Assembly: GCA_019351895.1 (NCBI GenBank) | Contig: JABBOH010000003.1 | Location: 1-64,000 of the forward strand | Origin: Pseudomonadota bacterium | GTDB lineage: Bacteria; Pseudomonadota; Alphaproteobacteria; Acetobacterales; Acetobacteraceae | Reading direction: 5' to 3' | Length of the DNA: 64,000 bases | Shown: piece after piece, positions 18,170 through 27,375 of the stretch | How the letters are laid out: each line of letters opens with the position of its first letter | How positions within the stretch are numbered: the first letter of the stretch is position 1 | Program-made: the position numbers and the translations under genes | Notes under the pieces: generated by a model | Databases searched by the model: none | Told to the model about the DNA's origin: nothing | The model's input: the letters and a program-made list of their open reading frames with translations, nothing else

Positions 18170-19130
18170 GGCTATCGATCAGCACGGCGCCGAAGATCAC
18201 GGCCCCCTGGATGAATTGCACCCAGAAGGGCTGCACGTTCTTCAGCGTCAATCCGTTGTTGATCAGGCCGATGATGAGCACGCCCAGAAGGGTGCCGAGA
18301 ATGCTGCCCTTGCCGCCGAACAGGGACGCGCCGCCGATGACCACGGCGGCAATGGCGTTGAGCTCCAATCCGACCGCGGCGATCGGCTGCGCACTGTCGA
18401 GCCGGCCTGCCAGAATGACGCCGCCGAGGCCGGCGAGCGCGCCGCTGATGATGTAGACGAGGCTGAGCGTCCGGTTGACGGGAATGCCGGCGAGCCGGGC
18501 CGCCTCCCGATTGCCGCCGACGGCGTAGACCTCGGCGCCGAACACCGTTCTCGCCAGGACCAGACCCGCCACCAGAAAGACCACCAGGGTGATGAGCGCC
18601 GCCACGGGGAAGGGACCGAGATTGCCGCCGCCGATATTGTCGAAGGAATCCGGGAACGAGAAGATCGTGTTGCCGTTGGTGACGATGAACGCCAACCCCC
18701 GCGCCATCGCCAGAACCGCGAGGCTGACGATGAACGGGCTCATGTTCAGGAAGGTCACCGCGAAGGCGATGAAGCCGCCCGAGAGGGCGCCGATGCCGAT
18801 GCCCACGAGGATCGCGACGGGCACCGGAAGATGCGCGTTCAGTGCGAGGCCGGTCATGACGCCCGTGAAGGCGACGACAGAACCCACCGACAAGTCGATG
18901 CCACCCGTCACGATGACGAAGGTCTCGCCAACGGCCACAATCCCGATGAGGGAGCTCGCGAGGAGGATGGACAGGATATTGGCCGAGGTCAGGAAGGTCG
19001 GCGTCGTGACCGCGAGATAGATCGAAATCGCGAGGAAGCCCACGATGATGGTGAGTTCGTTCACCGCCCGGACAAGAGATCCGAGGCCGAACCTGCGACT
19101 TTCGGCGGGTTTGGTTAAGTTGGATGCCAT
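18144..19130 (-). CDS. rbsC: Ribose-type ABC transporter permease
   Basis: 328 residues, BPD_transp_2 family with about eight to ten membrane segments and the conserved loop VYAVGGNREAARLAGIPV. GGIDLSVGSV near residue 90 is the canonical RbsC motif. It is the last gene of a minus-strand binding protein-ATPase-permease operon, 38 bases after the ATPase. Substrate probably ribose or a related monosaccharide. The symbol is by family; the actual sugar is untested. Confidence 0.9.
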   Translation of the reverse strand: MASNLTKPAESRRFGLGSLVRAVNELTIIVGFLAISIYLAVTTPTFLTSANILSILLASSLIGIVAVGETFVIVTGGIDLSVGSVVAFTGVMTGLALNAHLPVPVAILVGIGIGALSGGFIAFAVTFLNMSPFIVSLAVLAMARGLAFIVTNGNTIFSFPDSFDNIGGGNLGPFPVAALITLVVFLVAGLVLARTVFGAEVYAVGGNREAARLAGIPVNRTLSLVYIISGALAGLGGVILAGRLDSAQPIAAVGLELNAIAAVVIGGASLFGGKGSILGTLLGVLIIGLINNGLTLKNVQPFWVQFIQGAVIFGAVLIDSLNQKRRRA

Positions 19131-19168
19131 TGGAAGCCTTGCCTGTTGGTCTGCCGCGGTCTCTCGTT

Positions 19169-20656
19169 CTAGCCTAAGGCCGCGAAGTGCATGATCCGCT
19201 CCTGGCTGAACTCAGCCCGCGGTACCGCGCCGGCGATACGGCCAGTGCGCATGATGAGGATGCGGTCGCACAGTCCGAGCAATTCGATCATGTCGGATGA
19301 TACGACCAGGATCGCCGCGCCCTGTTCCGCCAGCGCGTTGATCAGCCGGTAGACCTCTACCTTGGCGCCGACATCGATGCCGCGCGTCGGCTCGTCGAGC
19401 AGGAAGATGCGCGGCTTGGTCGTGAGCGCCCTGCCGATCACCACTTTCTGCTGGTTGCCGCCCGACAGCGACTGCACGGTCTGCCCGATGCCCGAGGCGC
19501 GGATGCGCAGATCCGCTACCGCATGCTCCGCCAACCTGTCCATGCGTCCTGGCGCGAGCACGGTCCGAAGCCAAGACAGCCGCGGCAAGGTGGACATGGC
19601 CACGTTGCTGCGGATCGAGAAGGGCAGCACCAGCCCTTCGGCCTTGCGGTCCTCCGGCACCAGGGCGACCCCGGCGGCGATCGCGTCCCGGGGCGCGCGA
19701 ATGACGACATCGCGCGACTGCACCCTGACGCGCCCACCGCTGATGGGCAAAGCGCCGTAGATCGCCTTGAGCACCTCGGTCCGACCGGCGCCGATCAATC
19801 CGGCGAGGCCGAGGACCTCGCCCGCGCGCAGCTCCAACGATACATCCTCGAAGTGTCCGGCGGAGGTCAGTCCCTCGACCGCCAACACCACGTCGCCGAT
19901 GGCGGCATGACGGGGCGGAAACAGGGCGTCGATCGGCCGGTTGACCATCGCCTGGATGAGCCCGGTCTCGTTCCACTCGCTGGTCGGGCGCATCTCGACC
20001 GCCGCGCCGTCCCGCAGCACGACCACGCGATCGCAGATCTCGAAGACCTCCTCGAGGTGGTGGCTGATGAAGACCAGCCCGACGCCTGCCGACCGCAGCG
20101 CGCGGATGGTCGCGAACAGGATCGTCTGCTCCGCCGTCGTCAGCGTCGCCGTCGGCTCGTCCATAACGATCACGCGGGCCTGACGGGAGAGGGCGCGCGC
20201 GATTTCCACGAGTTGCTGCTGAGCGATGCCGAGTTGGCGAACCCGGGTCTGGGGCGCCACGTCGAGGCCGACGCGCGCCAGAAGGGTCTTCGCGTGCTGG
20301 TTGAGCGCCTTCCGCCGCACGCGGCCCAGACGGTCATGCGGAAGATTGCCCAGAAAGATGTTCTCCGCCACCGACCGGTCGGGGACGAGGCTGAGTTCCT
20401 GGTGAATGACGATGATGCCGGCATCGAGCGAATCACGCGGCTGGCGGGGCGCGAAAGCCTCGCCCTCCAGACGCAACTCGCCATCATCTGGCGTATAGAC
20501 GCCGGCGACGATCTTCATGAGCGTCGATTTACCGGCGCCGTTTTCCCCCACGATGCCAAGCACCTCCCCCTTATCGAGGAAGATGCTGACATCCGTCAGG
20601 GCCTTCACCCCTGGAAATGCCTTGGAGACGCCCGTCATCTCCAGGAGATGCGCCAT
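19169..20656 (-). CDS. rbsA: Ribose-type ABC transporter ATP-binding protein
   Basis: 495 residues with two ABC domains. NBD1 has GENGAGKSTL and MDEPTATLT. NBD2 has GLIGAGRTEV in place of a P-loop, then LSGGNQQKV and FLLDEPTRGIDVGAK. Energises the RbsC-like permease on the cytoplasmic face. It starts 17 bases downstream of the binding-protein stop. This is a second CUT2 importer, separate from the one at 5.8-9.5 kb and clearly diverged from it. Confidence 0.93.
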   Translation of the reverse strand: MAHLLEMTGVSKAFPGVKALTDVSIFLDKGEVLGIVGENGAGKSTLMKIVAGVYTPDDGELRLEGEAFAPRQPRDSLDAGIIVIHQELSLVPDRSVAENIFLGNLPHDRLGRVRRKALNQHAKTLLARVGLDVAPQTRVRQLGIAQQQLVEIARALSRQARVIVMDEPTATLTTAEQTILFATIRALRSAGVGLVFISHHLEEVFEICDRVVVLRDGAAVEMRPTSEWNETGLIQAMVNRPIDALFPPRHAAIGDVVLAVEGLTSAGHFEDVSLELRAGEVLGLAGLIGAGRTEVLKAIYGALPISGGRVRVQSRDVVIRAPRDAIAAGVALVPEDRKAEGLVLPFSIRSNVAMSTLPRLSWLRTVLAPGRMDRLAEHAVADLRIRASGIGQTVQSLSGGNQQKVVIGRALTTKPRIFLLDEPTRGIDVGAKVEVYRLINALAEQGAAILVVSSDMIELLGLCDRILIMRTGRIAGAVPRAEFSQERIMHFAALG

Positions 20657-20673
20657 GGTTTGCGTGTCCGCGC

Positions 20674-21690
20674 TTACTTGCTCACCTCGTCGCCCCAGAG
20701 GCCGTAGCTCTTCGCGGCGGCGCTATCGATATTGGCCTTCGTCAGCAGCATATGCGGCCAGTACTGGTGCGCCGGGATCTTGGATTTCTCGCCGTGCAGA
20801 TAATCTTCCACGTAGGCCACGGACTGCTCGGCCATGGTCACGGGGTTCTGCGAGAGGGTGGCGTCCATCTGACCCTTGCGGATGGCGGCCAAGCCCTGCT
20901 CGGTACCGTCGATGCCGATGATGATGATGTGCTTGGGATTGCCGATCGGGTAGAACCGGTCCGCCTGCTTGATCGCGCGCATCGCGCCGACGGCGTTGTC
21001 GTCGTTGCCGTTGAAGATGGCATCGATCTGCTTGTGTGCGGCGAGCAGCTGCGTCGTGATGTTGAAGCCCTTGTCGGCATCGAAATCGGCCGCCTGACGG
21101 GCGACCAGTTTCAGGCCCGGATTGTCCTTCTGCAGCGCCGCGAATTCCGTGGAGAAGCCCTGCTCACGCTCATCGCCCGCGGTCGTGCCGAGCAGGCCCT
21201 CAAGGTCCACCACATTCCCCTTGATGGACCCGTATCGCTTCTTCAGCTGGTCCGCGATGAAGTCGGCTCCCTCCTTCCCAAGCTCCACGTTATTGGTCTC
21301 GAGGAAGTTCACCTGGCAGGACCCGCAGGCTGCACCACGATCCAGCGTGAAGACCGGGATGCCTTTCTTGTTGGCTTCCTTAACCACCGGGACGATCGAA
21401 TCCGCATTGATCGGATTCAGGATCAAGGCCGAGACATGCTGATTGATGAGGTCGGTCACCTGGTTCGTCTGCGTGTTGGCGTCGCCGTTCGCGCTGGTGT
21501 TAATCAGGCGCAAGTCGGGATATTTGGCGATCCCATCCTTCACGCCCTTGGTCATGCCTTGGAAGAACGGATTGGCCAGCGTCGCCACGCTGAGCCCGAC
21601 GGTATACTCAGCCGCATGCGCCATGATGGGTGAAAAAGCCAGGCAAGCGGCCGACAGAGTTACGGCAAGTCGAGCCTTGAACGCGGACAT
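20674..21690 (-). CDS. rbsB: Ribose-type ABC transporter substrate-binding protein
   Basis: 338 residues from ATG 21690 (GGGGAAA upstream); the ORF-track start at 21759 adds an unlikely leader. Sec signal peptide with cleavage near AHA-AEYTVG, then a Peripla_BP_4 domain (SVATLANPFFQGMTKGVKDG; ALILNPINADSIVPVV). It contains a GAACGSC segment with two close cysteines, possibly a structural disulfide. First gene of the rbsBAC operon; the promoter should lie in the 500-base gap to its right. Confidence 0.9.
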   Translation of the reverse strand: MSAFKARLAVTLSAACLAFSPIMAHAAEYTVGLSVATLANPFFQGMTKGVKDGIAKYPDLRLINTSANGDANTQTNQVTDLINQHVSALILNPINADSIVPVVKEANKKGIPVFTLDRGAACGSCQVNFLETNNVELGKEGADFIADQLKKRYGSIKGNVVDLEGLLGTTAGDEREQGFSTEFAALQKDNPGLKLVARQAADFDADKGFNITTQLLAAHKQIDAIFNGNDDNAVGAMRAIKQADRFYPIGNPKHIIIIGIDGTEQGLAAIRKGQMDATLSQNPVTMAEQSVAYVEDYLHGEKSKIPAHQYWPHMLLTKANIDSAAAKSYGLWGDEVSK

Positions 21691-22197
21691 AATGGTTTCC
21701 CCTGCTGCCGTGTAGAATTTTTTTGTTGGAACGCACAAAAGTCTAGTGGCTTCTTCCATTGGTCGTCAAGGTCGCGCGGCCGCCCATGTGAACAGCCGCA
21801 AGGCGGTGCGACCGGGGTCACGCGCCCCCTATCTGTATTGGCAAGCTGCGGCCCAATCCGCCATCCGTGTGTCAGCGGCTCGCGAATGCTCCGTCCTGAG
21901 CCACGCGCTGACGCGAGAGCGGCACCCTTACACAGAGCATTGTAGAATCGACATGAAATCGGAAGAGTGTTATGAAACCCAGCCAACTGGATGCGAGGCT
22001 CTCTAGCGGTTGGCCATCGGCACGTCGCAATGGTTGTTATAAAATAACTACATTGAATTCGGCTGCGCATTAAGCTGACTGTCCTCAGGTTTCGACTGTC
22101 GACGAGCCTCATTTTGCGCCAAATCGCCAAGCCCTTAGTAAAACTGGGACGAGTTTTCCGCTCTACGTAATGGTTATGCAATCTCGGGAGACGATCG
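21691..22197. other. Intergenic region between rbsB and the LuxR gene
   Basis: About 500 bases with lower GC than the flanking genes and no credible gene. ORFs of 86 and 193 aa on either strand lack family resemblance, Shine-Dalgarno support and codon bias. It must contain the divergent promoters of rbsB and of the regulator at 22198. A weak 6-bp inverted repeat (GCCAAC...GTTGGC, around 21980-22015) is the only structure noticed. Confidence 0.5.
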
Positions 22198-22950
22198 ATG
22201 GATTCCGACATCTTTGATCCGAGCATTACTGCCTCCGGCATAGCCCCAGCTTCAAGAACCGACCGAGCTCATGCGGGAGGACAGGATGTAGGCGTTTGCA
22301 TCGGCTGGATCGATGCGTCCCGCATGACAAGAGAATGCATGGCCCAAGCGATCACGCGCGCCGATCCGCACTTTCGTATCCTGACCTACGAAGCGGCACA
22401 GGAATGTATCCGTGACGCAGAGCACATCATCGACATACTCGTATACTGTCTCCATAGGGCGAACGCAGCGTCGTTCTCGGATATCGTTTCATTGCGGAGA
22501 TCCCTGGAAAAGACGCCGCTCGTGCTGATCTCCGACACGACCGCGATCAGCGCCGCGGTTGTCAGAAACCTCCTCCTGGAAGGCGTATCGGGTTTTTTGC
22601 ACTCTACCGTAACAAGTGTGGACGTCGTCGTGGGCACGCTGACCCTGATACGATCCGGGGGCTCGTCCCTACCAAAGGAGTTCGTGTTTCTTGACGAGCG
22701 ACCGGAGCGCCGAACCTGGCCGTCCGGATCATCCGATCAATGCGTTCTGACATCGCGCGAACTCGCTGTCCTGCATCAAGTCAGGGAGGGGCAGCCCAAC
22801 AAGGTCATCGCCAGCGAACTCGGCGTGCGCCCCAACACAGTCAAAGTTCATATGCGCAACATAATGCGCAAGATGGGCACGACGAACAGGACTCAAGCCG
22901 CAATCCTCGCCAACAATGCGCAAAGCCGGCAGAGCCTGCACTTGGAGTAG
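22198..22950 (+). CDS. LuxR/NarL-type DNA-binding regulator with degenerate receiver domain
   Basis: 250 residues. The C-terminal LuxR HTH (about 180-240) is complete: LTSRELAVLHQVREGQPNKVIASELGVRPNTVKVHMRNIMRKM. The N-terminal 130 residues follow a response-regulator fold (DILVYCLHRA strand, PLVLISDT strand, VSGFLHSTV strand). The expected phospho-acceptor Asp is replaced in LVYCLH and the conserved Lys after GFL is His, so it is probably not a phosphorylated receiver. It lies upstream of the acyltransferase/polysaccharide region and may control it. A similar architecture is seen in exopolysaccharide regulators of alphaproteobacteria (inference). Confidence 0.85.
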   Translation: MDSDIFDPSITASGIAPASRTDRAHAGGQDVGVCIGWIDASRMTRECMAQAITRADPHFRILTYEAAQECIRDAEHIIDILVYCLHRANAASFSDIVSLRRSLEKTPLVLISDTTAISAAVVRNLLLEGVSGFLHSTVTSVDVVVGTLTLIRSGGSSLPKEFVFLDERPERRTWPSGSSDQCVLTSRELAVLHQVREGQPNKVIASELGVRPNTVKVHMRNIMRKMGTTNRTQAAILANNAQSRQSLHLE

Positions 22951-23026
22951 AACCGAGTTTGGCCGTGTCGCCGTGTCATCGGCGGCTCAGGCCCTCCAAC
23001 CGCCGCGCGGCGTGATCCCGCCTGCG

Positions 23027-23062
23027 CCACACGGCGGGGCGGGGCCACACGGCGGGGCGGCG
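23027..23062. repeat. 18-bp GC-rich tandem repeat, two copies
   Basis: CCACACGGCGGGGCGGGG is repeated directly, with one mismatch in the second copy (CCACACGGCGGGGCGGCG). It lies in the 173-base gap between the convergent LuxR and acyltransferase genes, outside any supported coding sequence. Confidence 0.75.
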
Positions 23063-23123
23063 TTCGGCGCCCTTCGCACAATTGGGACCAGAAGCGCCGT
23101 GCCCGCGCAGAACGCCCTCGCGC

Positions 23124-24200
23124 CTACGTGCCTTTGACGACCATCGCGCCGGACCTGACCGACCTGCTCCGGATATAGCGACGGACCGGAACATCAAAGA
23201 GCGTCAACGCGGCATACGAGAAGGCCAGGATGACGCACGCCTCGGCGAGGCCGAAGATCCAGATGCCGCCGGTCCCGAGATGCACATGCTTCAGCGCCTC
23301 CTCACCGATGCGGAGAATGGGGCTCTGCAAGATGTAAAGCGGATAAGATAGCGTGCCCGCGAACCGGCAGGCGTTCGAGACGCGCGGACCAACCTCGACC
23401 GCCGCTCCAAAGAAGATGATGCACGGAAAGAGCAGGAGCACGAATGGGAGGGTCATCAGGCCCGGCTGACCGCCAGGAATGAGGAGGCAGAGGAGAAGCA
23501 GCGCCATGAGGCCGAAAGCCGCTTTCGGTGCCAAGCGCGGGCTAAGCCTAAACCGGAAGATCAGGACCCCCGCAAAGAACGGGAAAAGGACGCGCCCAAA
23601 CCCATAGACAAAGTTCCCCTGGTCGAACCCAACGTAGGTGCTGCCGTTCAAAAGCGCCACGGCCACGAGCGCGGCGGCGCTCAGTGCGAGCACGCCGACC
23701 AGGACCCGCGTCGTGAGCTTCGGCGCGACCAGCGCGAAGACCGCGTTGGCAAAGATCTCGAAGGTCAGCGACCAACTCGCCATATTGAACGGGAAGGCCG
23801 AGCTCCATTGCGGAAATACGTACGAGGGAAGAAGGAAAAGACCGAGGACCCCGCTCACCGCTATCTGCTGAGCCGTGACATCGCCTTTGACGGACGCCGC
23901 CAGGAACCCCAGGGCGATCCCCATCGACGTTCCGAGAAACAGCAACGGATAGAGGCGCACGAAGCGTGTCCAGGCAAAGGACTTCAAGTCCATCTTGCCG
24001 GTCCGGAGCTTCTGCTCGTACGCAAAAGCCATAACAAAGCCGCTCAGCATATAGAAAAAGTCAACCGCGAGCCCCGCGAAGGGGAAGCCAGACTGCTTGT
24101 GCTGCTGAAAAAGATGGAAGCCGAGAACACTGAGCGCACCAAGGCCTCGCAGGCCATCCAGTACCGCGAACTGATGCTTCTTCAAAGCTGGTAGTTGCAT
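23124..24200 (-). CDS. Membrane acyltransferase (acyltransferase 3 family)
   Basis: 358 residues from ATG 24200; ATG 24263 would add 21 residues. The N-terminus has the family signature FAVLDGLRGLGALSVLGFHLF (catalytic His region), followed by about ten membrane helices. These proteins transfer O-acetyl or O-succinyl groups to exopolysaccharide or O-antigen sugars at the inner membrane. The neighbouring glycosyltransferases fit a surface polysaccharide role. Its C-terminus PVRRYIRSRSVRSG is a short basic tail. Confidence 0.88.
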   Translation of the reverse strand: MQLPALKKHQFAVLDGLRGLGALSVLGFHLFQQHKQSGFPFAGLAVDFFYMLSGFVMAFAYEQKLRTGKMDLKSFAWTRFVRLYPLLFLGTSMGIALGFLAASVKGDVTAQQIAVSGVLGLFLLPSYVFPQWSSAFPFNMASWSLTFEIFANAVFALVAPKLTTRVLVGVLALSAAALVAVALLNGSTYVGFDQGNFVYGFGRVLFPFFAGVLIFRFRLSPRLAPKAAFGLMALLLLCLLIPGGQPGLMTLPFVLLLFPCIIFFGAAVEVGPRVSNACRFAGTLSYPLYILQSPILRIGEEALKHVHLGTGGIWIFGLAEACVILAFSYAALTLFDVPVRRYIRSRSVRSGAMVVKGT

Positions 24201-24685
24201 CGTCAGGATCGACCTTTTGACAAATTTTGTCCGCCGTAGCAGCACACAGCTCGAATGCGGCATATGTTAAAAAGTGTTACTCAGCCGGGGGCGGTGTACA
24301 CCATCGCTCATCGCATCCAAGTTTCCGTTTTTCACGAAACTAACGATCTGCGGCACCCAAAATATTCCCAGCGCCCATTGCAAAGCCGGTCAGGCCATTC
24401 TGAAGTCACGGATAATTGAGGCTGGCTCTGGGGCTTTTCCGCCGGTGGAATGCACGAGGCAGACCCACAAATCGCTCGGCTCCGCGCGGGTTTTCCGTGG
24501 TTTTGTAGCGATCCTGGACAAGTCTTCCACCCTTCAACCTAGCCGAAGGGATGAGCCGGCAGGCGGCAACCTTCCTCCTAAAGCGCAGGCATAAAACCGG
24601 CACGACTAGACGTAGGAACGGATGGTCTAGTGCAGAGCGCCAAATGTTATTTGGCCATCCGCCCGCTAACGTTTGAGAAGCCGCG
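24201..24685. other. Intergenic region upstream of the FAD protein, with two inverted repeats
   Basis: About 480 bases separate the divergent acyltransferase and FAD-protein genes. No credible gene is seen; the 106-aa plus-strand ORF at 24274 lacks codon bias. Two perfect short inverted repeats lie close together near the right edge and are listed separately. Promoters for both flanking genes should lie here. Confidence 0.5.
24605..24655. promoter_or_regulatory. Two adjacent inverted repeats upstream of the FAD protein gene
   Basis: The first is ACTAGAC, 13 bases, GTCTAGT (24605-24631). The second is GCCAAAT-GTT-ATTTGGC (24639-24655). Both have perfect 7-bp arms and they end 30 bases before the ATG at 24686. 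They could be operator half-sites or two small leader-RNA hairpins. No known motif is recognised. Confidence 0.5.
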
Positions 24686-26134
24686 ATGAACCACGATCAC
24701 GGCAAAGCACCACATCGGGATGAAGACATGGCCGTGTCGGACCGCGTTTTTGGGCTGGTTATCGTCGGCGGCGGCCCCGGTGGCCTAGCTTCTCTTCTCG
24801 CAGCCCACAAGATGGGTCATCTCGAGGATCTTCTATCGGCCGGCGTCGCCGTCGTCGAGATGGCAGACCACCTCGGTGCAGGCTCAATTGGCCGATACGC
24901 GATCAACTCCGACAGTGGCGGACGCACCTTCGTCGATTGCCTTGACGGCAACCATCCGAGCGAACTGACTGAACTTCGTGCTCATCCGCTCACCAGGAAA
25001 CTAGCGGCGGCGGGCGATGGTCCCGTTGCTCTGGCCGATGCCGGGCGCTTCCTGTCACTCGTCGGCGAGGCTGTGGAACGCATGATGCGGTCTCACCCCG
25101 CAAGTGCTGTCCTGACGCGGCACGAGGCTCTTTGCGCTCACCAGATCAACGACGGCTGGCAGCTCGAGACCCGCGATCTCGAAACAGGGGCCGTACGGAA
25201 GATCAAGGCGCGCCACTTGATCGTCGCTTCGGGAGCTCATCAGCCGCTCCAGCGCATGGCGAGCGAGCAGGTCGGCGCGCGGAGCCTGTCGGAGCGCTGC
25301 GGCGACCGTCTGCTGCAGTCCGGTGACGTGTTGACCGCTGCAGGCCTCGCGCGCGTCCAAGGCATGCTGACCGGCAAGGCAGAACCGCGCGTCGCGATCA
25401 TCGGCGGATCGACGAGTGCGGCCGCAGTTGCTCATGCCCTCTTGAATCGTCTGCCGCAAGTCTCGTTCGGCACGGATGGCGTCACGCTTCTGCATCGCCG
25501 TCCTCTCCGAATCTACTACCCCGACCGACAGTCGGCTCTTGCCGAAAGCTACGCGGAATGGACAGAGGAGGATGTCTGCCAAATCAGCGGGCGAGTGTTT
25601 CGCTTCGCCGGCTTCAGGCTGGACTCCCGCGAGTTGATCATGCAGGCGCGCCGCATCGGCGACAGGCCGCCGGAACCCCGTCTGCGCCTGCATCATCTTC
25701 GCCAGGACGACGATGAGGCTGGACGCATCATCGATGCGGCCGATGTCGTCATAGCGGCGCTCGGCTACCGCCCCCGCGCCATGCCGCTGTTCGATCACTC
25801 TGGCGCAGCCATCGAGCTTTTCTCGCATACAGGGCCACAGGCCCCGATGGTCGACGGCCACTGCCGCCTGCTGGACGCGTCGGGCACGCCGCTCCCACAT
25901 ATCTTCGGGATCGGACTCGCAGCCGGCTTCGTTCCACGCGGACGCTTGGGAGGCGAGGCGAGCTTCCGTGGTCAGGCAAATGGGCTGTGGCTCTGGCAGC
26001 ACGACGTGGGCGCGCTCATCGTCAACGCAGTCCTTGAGGACGCGCAGCCACCGCAGCCGAAGCCTGATGTCATGCTGTCCGCCGTGCAGGCCTTCTTCAA
26101 GGCCGCCCTTCCTCTTCCAGCCCCGATCGGTTGA
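24686..26134 (+). CDS. FAD/NAD(P)-binding oxidoreductase (flavin monooxygenase-like)
   Basis: 482 residues. The N-terminal dinucleotide site LVIVGGGPGGLASLL is intact, and a second Rossmann site VAIIGGSTSAAAVAHALL lies near residue 235. The architecture (two nucleotide sites, HLIVASGAHQPL) resembles flavin-dependent N-hydroxylating monooxygenases of the lysine/ornithine type and other FMO-like proteins. Its stop is nine bases before the DegT aminotransferase start, so the two likely act on the same molecule, for example oxidation of an amino-sugar or an amino precursor. Exact reaction unknown. Confidence 0.75.
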   Translation: MNHDHGKAPHRDEDMAVSDRVFGLVIVGGGPGGLASLLAAHKMGHLEDLLSAGVAVVEMADHLGAGSIGRYAINSDSGGRTFVDCLDGNHPSELTELRAHPLTRKLAAAGDGPVALADAGRFLSLVGEAVERMMRSHPASAVLTRHEALCAHQINDGWQLETRDLETGAVRKIKARHLIVASGAHQPLQRMASEQVGARSLSERCGDRLLQSGDVLTAAGLARVQGMLTGKAEPRVAIIGGSTSAAAVAHALLNRLPQVSFGTDGVTLLHRRPLRIYYPDRQSALAESYAEWTEEDVCQISGRVFRFAGFRLDSRELIMQARRIGDRPPEPRLRLHHLRQDDDEAGRIIDAADVVIAALGYRPRAMPLFDHSGAAIELFSHTGPQAPMVDGHCRLLDASGTPLPHIFGIGLAAGFVPRGRLGGEASFRGQANGLWLWQHDVGALIVNAVLEDAQPPQPKPDVMLSAVQAFFKAALPLPAPIG

Positions 26135-26142
26135 GAACAACC

Positions 26143-27327
26143 ATGTCTGTCGCCTTCATCAGACCTGATCCGCCGAGATTGAGCGAAGTCAGCGGCAAGC
26201 TCCGCGAGATCGAAGATCGGAGGATGTTCAGCAACTTCGGACCGGTCAACGGGGCATTCGAGCAGGACATGCTCTCCCGCATGTTCGGCGGGGTTGGGCA
26301 CTGCATGACAACATGCAACGCCACGATCGGGCTCATGCTCGCCATCCAGCAAGCCATCGGAGGGAGGCCAAAGGGCAGGCGCTACGCCCTGATGCCATCT
26401 TTCACTTTCGCCGCCGCTGCTCAGGCTGCCATGTGGTGCGGGCTCACCCCGTTGTTCTGCGATGTCGATCCAGAGACATGGGCGGCCTGCCCGCAGGAAG
26501 AGGAGCGCCTCCTGGCGCTCCATGGCGATGACATCGCAATCGTGGTACCTTACGCTACCTTCGGCTATGACATCGATCTCGATTACTACGAGCGGATGAC
26601 GGCGCTTTATGGCGTGCCGGTGGTCGTCGACGCTGCGGCATCGCTCGGCACCACCTCCGCCAACGGCCGCGGCTTCGGCACCGGCTTCAGCGGCGCCATC
26701 GTGTTCTCGATGCATGCTACAAAGGCATTTTCGACCGGAGAGGCAGGCCTCATCTATAGCGGCAGCGAGGAGCGGATCGCCGAGTTGCGGCAGATGTGCA
26801 ACTTCGGCTTCGGCCAGGCCCGGTCCGCGACGATGCCCGGCCTCAATGGAAAACTCAGCGAGATCGGCGCACTCCTGTGCCAGGAACGGCTGAACACATT
26901 CGGCGAGACCATGTTCCACCGCGCCACCATCATGGCGCGCTACCGCCTGCAGCTGCCAGAGCTCACATTCCAGCCGCCACGGGCGGGCAATCAGGCGCAT
27001 CAGTTCGGCGTCGGGCTTCTTCCCGTGGGCTGCGCCCAGGATCGAGGCGCGTTCCTATCGGCGCTGACGGAGGCCGGGATCGGCAACGCGACCTATTTCA
27101 GTCCGCATCTGGCGCAGCAAAGCTACTTTGCCGAGCACGCTCGGTTCGGGGATTTGCCCGTCACAGACGATGTTGCAAGCCGCGTGGTCTGTCTTCCGAT
27201 GTTCGATACAATGACGGAGGCGGATGCCGACGAGGTGATCGCTGTCGTGCGGCAGGAGCTATGGGCGCTGATCGCCAAGCGTTCGAAGCCTGCGCGGGCG
27301 TCTTGGGCGGCCATCGCCGCCGAGTGA
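26143..27327 (+). CDS. DegT/DnrJ/EryC1/StrS family PLP aminotransferase
   Basis: 394 residues from ATG 26143. The PLP-lysine motif is HATKAFSTGEAG, and the upstream acidic strand VVVDAAASLGTT carries the cofactor-contacting Asp. The N-terminus FSNFGPVNGAFEQDM is typical of sugar aminotransferases. The family transfers an amino group to a keto-sugar, usually a nucleotide sugar. A bidirectional hairpin terminator follows the stop. Together with the upstream flavoprotein and the convergent glycosyltransferases it forms a small modified-sugar module. Confidence 0.85.
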   Translation: MSVAFIRPDPPRLSEVSGKLREIEDRRMFSNFGPVNGAFEQDMLSRMFGGVGHCMTTCNATIGLMLAIQQAIGGRPKGRRYALMPSFTFAAAAQAAMWCGLTPLFCDVDPETWAACPQEEERLLALHGDDIAIVVPYATFGYDIDLDYYERMTALYGVPVVVDAAASLGTTSANGRGFGTGFSGAIVFSMHATKAFSTGEAGLIYSGSEERIAELRQMCNFGFGQARSATMPGLNGKLSEIGALLCQERLNTFGETMFHRATIMARYRLQLPELTFQPPRAGNQAHQFGVGLLPVGCAQDRGAFLSALTEAGIGNATYFSPHLAQQSYFAEHARFGDLPVTDDVASRVVCLPMFDTMTEADADEVIAVVRQELWALIAKRSKPARASWAAIAAE

Positions 27328-27337
27328 ACGAGGACAT

Positions 27338-27363
27338 GGAAGGCTGAGAACGATCAGCCTTCC
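27338..27363. terminator. Bidirectional hairpin between convergent genes
   Basis: Perfect 10-bp stem GGAAGGCTGA / TCAGCCTTCC with a 6-base loop, centred in the 48-base gap between the convergent DegT and glycosyltransferase genes. There is no long U-tract on either strand, so termination strength is uncertain. Confidence 0.65.
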
Positions 27364-27375
27364 ACCGTTCGGCTT

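Noticed and set aside
19523-20707. 394-aa plus-strand ORF
   Set aside because: Antisense to the rbsA-like gene; no motif and shadow-type composition.
24274-24594. 106-aa plus-strand ORF in the acyltransferase/FAD gap
   Set aside because: No family, no codon bias and no ribosome-binding site; treated as intergenic.
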